Origin: Armillaria gallica
Taxonomy: Eukaryota; Basidiomycota; Agaricomycetes; Agaricales; Physalacriaceae
Direction of reading: 5' to 3'
DNA length: 64,000 nt
Assembly (NCBI GenBank): GCA_037576215.1
Contig: JBANDB010000017.1
Location: forward strand, 372,001 to 436,000
Shown in pieces: positions 57,687 to 64,000 of this stretch (positions are counted from its first letter, which is position 1; the number at the start of each line of letters is the position of its first letter). Under the pieces are notes generated by a model. It was not told the DNA's origin. It saw nothing but the letters and a program-made list of their open reading frames with translations, and made no database searches. A program made the position numbers and the translations under genes.

Positions 57687-60130
57687 ATGAGGATATACCC
57701 AAGCTCAGGTCCTCTCGTGCCTATCGCCAGTCGCTCTGCTTTCACGCACCTCTTGAGCAAGCATGGAAACCTTGTCGGAGGGTTCGACGCCAGCCTACCG
57801 GCCTACATCGATGCAGAATCCGGGACAAAGTTGTCTCGAGGACAAGTCAGATCATTGAGCCTATCTTTCGGGTACGGGCTGAGGAATTATGGCGCGAAGC
57901 GGGGGGACACCATTCTGGTATTTTCACCAAACTGTCTTGCTTATCCTGTAATTATTCTTGGAGGTGCGTTATTATGCTTTTTTACCGCTGGGAGGACATG
58001 GAATCACTTATAACGCATTGTAGCTTTGGCTGCGGGGCTACGTTGCACACTCGCGAACCCAACTTATACCGCCCATGAATTGGCCCTGCAATATACCGAC
58101 AGTGATGCACATTTGATATTCACCACAGAGGAGGAATTGCCGACGACTAAGGCCATGCTGAGGGTGCTTGGTGTGCCGGAGGAGGAGAGCGCTCGGAGAG
58201 TCATTATACCTGGTAAAAGCTTGCGCTGGGCCGGCGGACCCGATGCCGCAATCAATTCCGAAGCATCCGAGTTGCCGCGTTGGGAGAAATTACTTGGTCT
58301 TGGCTCTTTGGAAAAGAAGAGAACTTTGATGGTCCGCTCGCGCAGGAGACCGCACTTCTGTGCTACAGCTCCGTGAGTCACAGTTCATCCACGCTGTAGG
58401 CCATACTTATGCTATCAGGGTACTACGGGAAAGCCAAAGGTTGTACTTGAGTTTCGAACTGACTGTTCTTGCTCATAAATTTATTACAGGGCGTCGAGGC
58501 AAGCATTTACGTTTCGCGAATCCTCAAGGGAAACTTATGTTAAGATTAGACAACACACAAAAATATCATTGCAGTCCTAGATGTCGGCGCAGCAAATTAC
58601 CCAAAGGATGTAGGAACAGTGGTGCTGGGGTTCCTTCCTATGTACCATATATACGGTAATTTCTTTCTCCTGTCTTCCGCTCCCTCTTTTCTTGACTTTA
58701 TGAAAGGTGCTACGTCGCTGTTGTTCCAGGGACAGAAGCTGGGGTTGACCATTGTGATCCAAAAACGGTTCGACCCCATTGGTTTCTGTTCCGATATTCA
58801 GAAATACAAGGTGACAACGGTGACAGTTGTACCTCCCGTATTAGTGTTCCTCTCCCGACACCCAGGTGCGTTGACCTGAAGTCATCTCATGACCTCTAAA
58901 AAAGATACTCGCAAACAGCTGTGGAACAATTCGACCTCTCGACCTGAAAATGTTGGTTTGCGGGGCCGCTCCTTTGGGAATCGAACTGTCAAAGCAGGTC
59001 GGATTGAAATTGTGCTGTTTGAGCTCGCTTGCTCATCGACTATCATCTCCATAGGTTACAGAAAGGCTGCGGTCAATGAGGGCAAGCTGTGCGGTTGTGC
59101 AAGGTTGGCGTGTATCGTACTGTTAGAAGTTCTAATGCTTAGTCACCCTCAGGATATGGAATGACAGAGATACCATCCGCACATTTCCTTCCTCCGTCAG
59201 ATGCTGAAAGAAAATGCGGCAGTATTGGGAAGCTGTACTCGAACCTGGAGGCCCGCTTAGTTGTTGGGGATATTGATGCTGAAGAGGGACAGCCCGGGGA
59301 GCTTTGGATCAGGGGACCGATGGTTATGAAGGTAATTGTCATTCTTCTATCAGGTTCGCTTCCGAGTCTTTGACCTTGACTTAGGGATACTTGAACAATT
59401 CTGATGCGACTCGAGAGTCAATGACCGAAGATGGGTGGTACAAGACCGGAGACGTCGCAACTCGGGATTCAGAAGGATATTATTATATCGTCGATAGAGT
59501 AAAGGAGCTCATCAAGTACAAGGTATCTCACGTTCATTTAATTGTAACGTCAGTCCATACTGAAACTTTATTCAAGGGTTATCAAGGCGAGCTAGTATTC
59601 ATGGCATTTCAATCTCTAATTAATCGCCAGTGCCTCAGTGCCTCCGGCTGAACTTGAAAGTGTGCTGTTGGGTCACCCTGATATCGCTGATGCGGCTGTG
59701 ATAGGAGTGTACGACGCGTCTCAAGCTACGGAGTTACCAAGGTATATTACTACTTGTACATTTTTTAATCTCGCTAATCCCTTTGTAAAATACAGAGCCT
59801 ACATCGTACCTGCAAATCCTGACAGAGCGAAGACTAATGGACTTAAAGTATCATTTGAATCGGAAGTTGCGAAGTGGATGGCTACAAAGGTGGCGCACCA
59901 CAAGTACTTACGTGGAGGTCAGTCAGCCTGAACGTTACGCCAAGAGTGAGTGCGCTGAAAGTATTTATTTTAGGTGTCGTGATTATAGATGCTATTCCGA
60001 AAAGGTTTGTCAACATCATAGAATTATTCTCTTTGCGTTGACTTCAAAATTATCCATTAGCCCCGCTGGCAAAATACTTCGGCGAGAACTTCGCGAGCTC
60101 GTGAAAAAAGAAGTTCGAAGTCGATTGTGA
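57687..60130 (+). CDS. 4-coumarate-CoA-ligase-like acyl-CoA synthetase (ANL family)
   Basis: Adenylate-forming enzyme activating a carboxylic acid with ATP and CoA. The start at 57687 gives [20 protein letters not shown]. Then [60 protein letters not shown]. The P-loop motif A3 reads [14 protein letters not shown] across an intron at about 58374-58417. Next come [38 protein letters not shown], the acyl-binding loop [32 protein letters not shown] (A5 YGxTE), [37 protein letters not shown] (A7 GD), [12 protein letters not shown] (A8), [25 protein letters not shown], and the C-terminal lysine motif [18 protein letters not shown] (A10), stopping at TGA 60128-60130. One C is missing near 58943. 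The C-terminus lacks an SKL-type peroxisomal signal (it ends SRL, a weak PTS1 variant). The substrate is unknown; fatty acid or aromatic acid is plausible. Confidence 0.88.
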
Positions 60131-61000
60131 TTGCATCTTCAGGTTCAGATCAGTACACGGGTTTTCTTCTATACAACGTTGCCTCCCCTTTGCTTTGGCT
60201 TAGGGCTGTCAGTATGGCATGCCCTTCTTGGGAACTCACGAATCACAGTTGTAGAATCGGTTCATCTCTGACTCTGTACGTAGATATCAGTACCATGCCC
60301 GTAGAGTTAAACAAGCAATTAGAGCTTGTGTCAACCTTAGCCACGGTACCCAGGAATGACTGACCTCGCATAGCACTAAGAACGGTGGCATTTCTGAACT
60401 CACTGAGAATCCCGGTGTCCGGCATTTTCCGAACGGCTTGCTCTTAACCACGACGAATTTTCCCCTTCCAATCATGCAGTAACTGCTCTTACTTGTGGCA
60501 CGATAATGACTCAATATCAATGCTCGGAATATGTTGAGAAGTAACGCTATGAAATAATTCTGAAATCCTGGCGGAGAATTGCCAGTCGACAGACATCGTT
60601 CTCCTGGTGTCGTGGCCCTGTCAATAACATTCGTTCTTCGGCTTTAAGTTGAACATTCTCTATCGGTACCGGAGGGCTTTGCAGTACGGAAAAGATGGAC
60701 GAGTAGTATGTATTCCATCATGCCGATCCTTGCTCGCTTTGATATTGTATCAGGTTCCGTGATGTAGCTTTTCAGCTCGTCGGCTATTCCACGTTAACTT
60801 TTCAGTCAATGTCACTGGTGTCCCAGCACGCAGTGCTGACATAAATAAACTATAGGACCGCCAGCCTTGTCCATCCAATTCAGGATGATCAGTCGAAGAT
60901 CAATGATCTTTGCTCGGTGGTCATCATATTATCAGTCCGACTGGTCTGACGTTATCCTGCTCCTGGTGAAGTCGAAGGTGCCAAACCCAATTCTCTGGCC
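60131..61000. other. Intergenic without recognisable gene
   Basis: About 870 bp of short, mutually overlapping frames without motifs. The last 250 bp contain fragments such as DVAFQLVGYS that may belong to the exon at 61001-61203, but they are broken by stops. Confidence 0.3.
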
Positions 61001-61203
61001 GTATTGACGAACAGGACTCCCGAATATATGGCTATTACGAGCCTTCCTCCAGTAGCCCTCCGACACGAGGGCCTAGTAGTCCAGGTTACACGCCATCTTA
61101 CCGTCGTGACGGATACCCACACATGAACAGGTCACCACCGGTGGTTCACTCTGGAGGTAGTAATGGCACAGTCCAAGTTGACGACAGAATGAGAGTGATA
61201 TGA
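61001..61203 (+). CDS. Possible last exon of an unrecognised protein (Pro/Ser/Tyr-rich tail)
   Basis: The frame reads GRIDEQDSRIYGYYEPSSSS, PPTRGPSSPGYTPSYRRDGY and HMNRSPPVVHSGGSNGTVQV, ending DDRMRVI at TGA 61201-61203. The composition is that of a disordered cytoplasmic tail, as in small membrane proteins of the MARVEL type. Upstream exons could not be assembled, so the gene may be broken or very divergent. Confidence 0.35.
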
Positions 61204-61679
61204 GACGGTGTCCCAAGAACGTTGGAGTGTGTTCTCTCCTTACCTGGTACTCTGCTTGTTCTGCTAATTGTATCTAGGCTAGGTGACTGGGATAGCTATC
61301 TCAGCAATCTGAACGAATCGTCCTAGCCACTCAGTGAAGGGCTTTACACGGTCAAAATTTTTAATGTAACAACCCAGCGGCAGTGTATTTATTCAGTCCA
61401 ATTAAATAATGCAACATCAGGACTACTGACCTCGACTCGTCTGTTGAAATCTTATCGTTGAATCTATGTGGCGTTGCGACGAAGGGCTGTCTCTATTCTG
61501 TAAGTCGATTTAAGTGGAGCCCGAACGCTACCTGGAAACATCTGCCAATACTGTTCAAGTCGCTTGAATTCACTATGGATGCAAATATATAAATAACGAA
61601 CATTCTCATCTATGGCGGAAAAAACATCCACAGGCACCTGGTCTACCCAGTTCCGGGCCAGACCGCGTCCATTGGCATA
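61204..61679. other. Intergenic, between convergent genes
   Basis: About 475 bp without a motif-bearing frame; presumed 3' UTRs of the exon at 61203 and of the permease ending at 61680. Confidence 0.35.
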
Positions 61680-64000
61680 TTACTCTTTTTCAGCTGCATC
61701 ATTCTTGACCTGTACCGCAGGTGCTTCGACCGTGGATACCGGTCCTGTGAACCAATTGATCCCGCCATATTTCGGAAAGTAAAAATAGACGGTAGCAAGT
61801 ATCAGAACACCGCCTGAAAAATCTGTCTTAACGTACTGATCAGAAGCTTAATAGAAGAACTGGCCTTGCACTACCACTGTATAGTTCATGTTGTCTACCC
61901 CCGAGGAGGGAGTAAGAGGAAACATGAATACGACAGTCATGAAAGTCATCCAGGTGACGGCAATCACAGTAATCGGGAGACTCTAGAGTTCTGTTAATCA
62001 TCTTGAACGAATGAACTTGGAATGACTGACCAAACGACCTAACCGGAAAGGACCTGGCTTGATCGTCTTGCCTCCAAGAAACCTCGCTGACATCGGGATA
62101 CAGAATGACACGTATTGTCCAGTTATTCCGAGTGAGAAGACTGCCCCGATAGCATTATTGCTAGCGAATGCAAGACATCCGAGTAGGAGGGACCAGCATG
62201 TTCCAAACCAGACGGCATGGGTTGGGATCCTAGTTCGGGGATCGACGTAGTATATCCATCGGGAGAGAGGGAGGCCTCCATCTCGAGAGAGGGCAAAGAT
62301 CTTGATACGGACGGTCAGTGTGAGTGAGCGTGACAGGAAGGTTTAATTCCACTACCTGCCTCGAGGCTGTCAGCATCTATGTCCGAGCCAGTGTGAGTAC
62401 CTAGTATGACCATACTTGCTCCGTGCACGTACTTGATTTAAACTAATGGCGAATCTGGAGGTCGGCATCAGATAAAGGATAACACATAAGTTGAGATATC
62501 TACTGCGTCAAGATGACGAATGACCACACGACGAGAGTGCCAGTCTTTCCGAAAGAATTAAACAATATCTAATCACCGGTTAACTATCCGTCCTATATGG
62601 ACGTTGAGTACCTACCGTAGCCATTGGTTGGCCGATGGGGCTATCAATAATAGATTGGTAATTTCGACCCATACAGAAGACTAGTGAGATGTTCATGGCT
62701 TTGCAACGAAAGCATGTCAGTTGCCAAGGCAAGGTGGCGATATAACGGTAGGGAAACTTACCCCAACCAAGGATGGTAACGGAGAAAATGGAGAAAATGA
62801 TAGCCATTGGAACGGCTATGCTGGCATTAGTGGCTTCCTCACTCATATGGACAGGTGCATCATAAATTCCTATAGTGTATCAGCTAAGAAGGCATTTACA
62901 CAATAAACAGGACCCACCAACGCTCCATAAGGGGGTTAGAAAGCTGAGGATGAACGCGAATCCGTTTGGCCATCCGGATACTGGTTAACATCATGAGCCA
63001 ACGACGGTTTCCTGCGTGAAAACTGACCATTATTGAAGTCCTCGAGGGCAAATTTTGCGTCGTTTCTGAATTCTTTGGGAGTCGCTACTGGAAGGCCTAT
63101 TATAATTACACAGAACAAGCTGTAATATGGGGTTTTTCAGTAGACAAGAGGAAGATGAGAAGAGACTAACAGGACATTTATTATTATGAAAAGCGTTTGC
63201 AATCTAGCCATAATACTCGGGTTGAAACTGCATATTAGACATTGACAAAGGAGAAGTGCGCAATATAAAGCACTGTATGCCATAGGCTTGTCAACTCCAC
63301 CAGATGGTAATTGAGTAGCGTGTAATAGCTCACAACGTCTCAGGGATAGTCGCCTGAAAAGAGAGATCGGACCCGATACTGGCTGCCGCCATGATTTCTA
63401 TAGCACATGCCCAGTTGACACTCGCAACGCTAGCCACATTACTGATGGTGTTGGAATCTATCTCAACTTGTAAATGCACGCAGCCGAATAAAGATTGGGG
63501 ACATACATCCTACAATCCAACATAAGAAGCGGCGCCATTTCTCCGACGAAAACATGAAAGTCCAGTAATAGAGTCCACCGGATGTCGGCGCCGCAGACGC
63601 TAGGTCTGCCGTGGCGAGCGTAATTGCAGCAATGAAGATAGAACAGACAGCCCACTATAAGCAGGCCGTTACTCGAATAACTGCGTGGAGGTCGGATGAG
63701 GGCGACTTACACCCCAGACCATAGCAAAAGCGCCGCCATTAGGGATAGAATAGATGAATACGGATCTGTACATCAAATTAAAATGCTACCCAATATCTCT
63801 AGACAAAACCCACTGACGTGAAAGATGGCACGATCCCAATAAGACTGAAAGCAAACCCAAAAATCTCTAGCGGTGTGAAGTGTCGCTTAAGCTCTGATTC
63901 AAGAAGGTGTAAGCTTGTTTAGCACATTTCAAGATTCAAGACTACCTTGTTTATATCCAAGACGAGTGAGAAGTCTCTCGTCAGTGTCCACTGTTGAGAG
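61680..64000 (-). CDS. Amino-acid permease (APC superfamily, ACT/GABA-permease-like), 5' end beyond window
   Basis: Multi-pass plasma-membrane amino-acid or choline/GABA transporter of the APC superfamily. The gene enters from the right edge on the minus strand. The first readable exon has LSTVDTDERLLTRLGYKQ, then after an intron (63895-63945) ELKRHFTPLEIFGFAFSLIG and SIPNGGAFAMVWGWAV. Later exons contain LATADLASAAPTSGGLYYWT (the characteristic AP-T-GGxYxW helix-1/2 motif), KWRRFLCW, NTISNVASVASVNWACAIEI, SFLTPLWSVGGFYDAPVHMS, SEEATNASIAVPMAIIFSI (the EE-NA-x-x-P motif after helix 6), IDSPIGQPMATV and LPITVIAVTWMTFMTVVFMF. The C-terminus is YGGINWFTGPVSTVEAPAVQ and ends at TAA 61680-61682. 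These match the GABA-permease-like ACT family. Many introns of about 50 nt; borders are approximate. The start codon is not in the window. Confidence 0.85.

Overview
The window is a nuclear segment from a basidiomycete fungus, very likely an agaricomycete. Three things point there: genes split by many short introns of about 45-60 nt with GT...AG borders, dense placement on both strands, and family content typical of that group (DUF6533 membrane protein, cytochrome P450s, wax-synthase-type MBOAT acyltransferase, F-box protein, DUF1776 protein). There is no operon structure, CRISPR array or rRNA operon.

Layout. 0.5-4.5 kb: tandem pair of Git3/Dicty_CAR-type seven-helix receptors. 5.3-6.3 kb: beta-carbonic anhydrase with several reading-frame lesions. 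6.6-7.6 kb: protein with an OB-fold-like region. 7.9-9.5 kb: proline/serine-rich membrane protein. 9.7-15.1 kb: divergent pair of 2-isopropylmalate synthase (-) and cytosolic glutamyl-tRNA synthetase (+), sharing a 170-bp promoter with a Gcn4/Cpc1-type TGACTCA site. 15.5-25 kb: accessory block of MBOAT acyltransferase, P450 (-), DUF6533 protein and second P450. 25.6-32.5 kb: DUF1776 protein, an intact hAT-type MITE, a large F-box protein and a probable mitochondrial protein. 32.7-34.6 kb: ATP synthase beta. 35-39.4 kb: three uncharacterised genes and a paralogous gene fragment. 39.9-44.9 kb: EF-hand alternative NADH dehydrogenase and Clp1. 46.7-51.1 kb: DAL5-type MFS transporter and an RRM-like protein. 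51.2-54.9 kb: gene-poor, with a tRNA-like fragment. 55-60 kb: secreted catalase and 4CL-type acyl-CoA ligase. 61.7-64 kb: amino-acid permease running off the right edge.

Functional threads. LEU4, GluRS, the permease and the DAL5-type transporter concern amino-acid and nitrogen supply. ATP2 and the NADH dehydrogenase are respiratory. The MBOAT plus two P450s could be tailoring enzymes of a secondary pathway, but no backbone synthase is present.

Data-quality warning. Essential genes (ATP2, LEU4, GluRS, CLP1) and several others carry isolated one-base losses, mostly in short homopolymers. These look like consensus errors of a deletion-prone long-read assembly, not biology. Frame breaks in other genes, including the carbonic anhydrase, must be judged against that background. 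Exon borders given here were read by eye.
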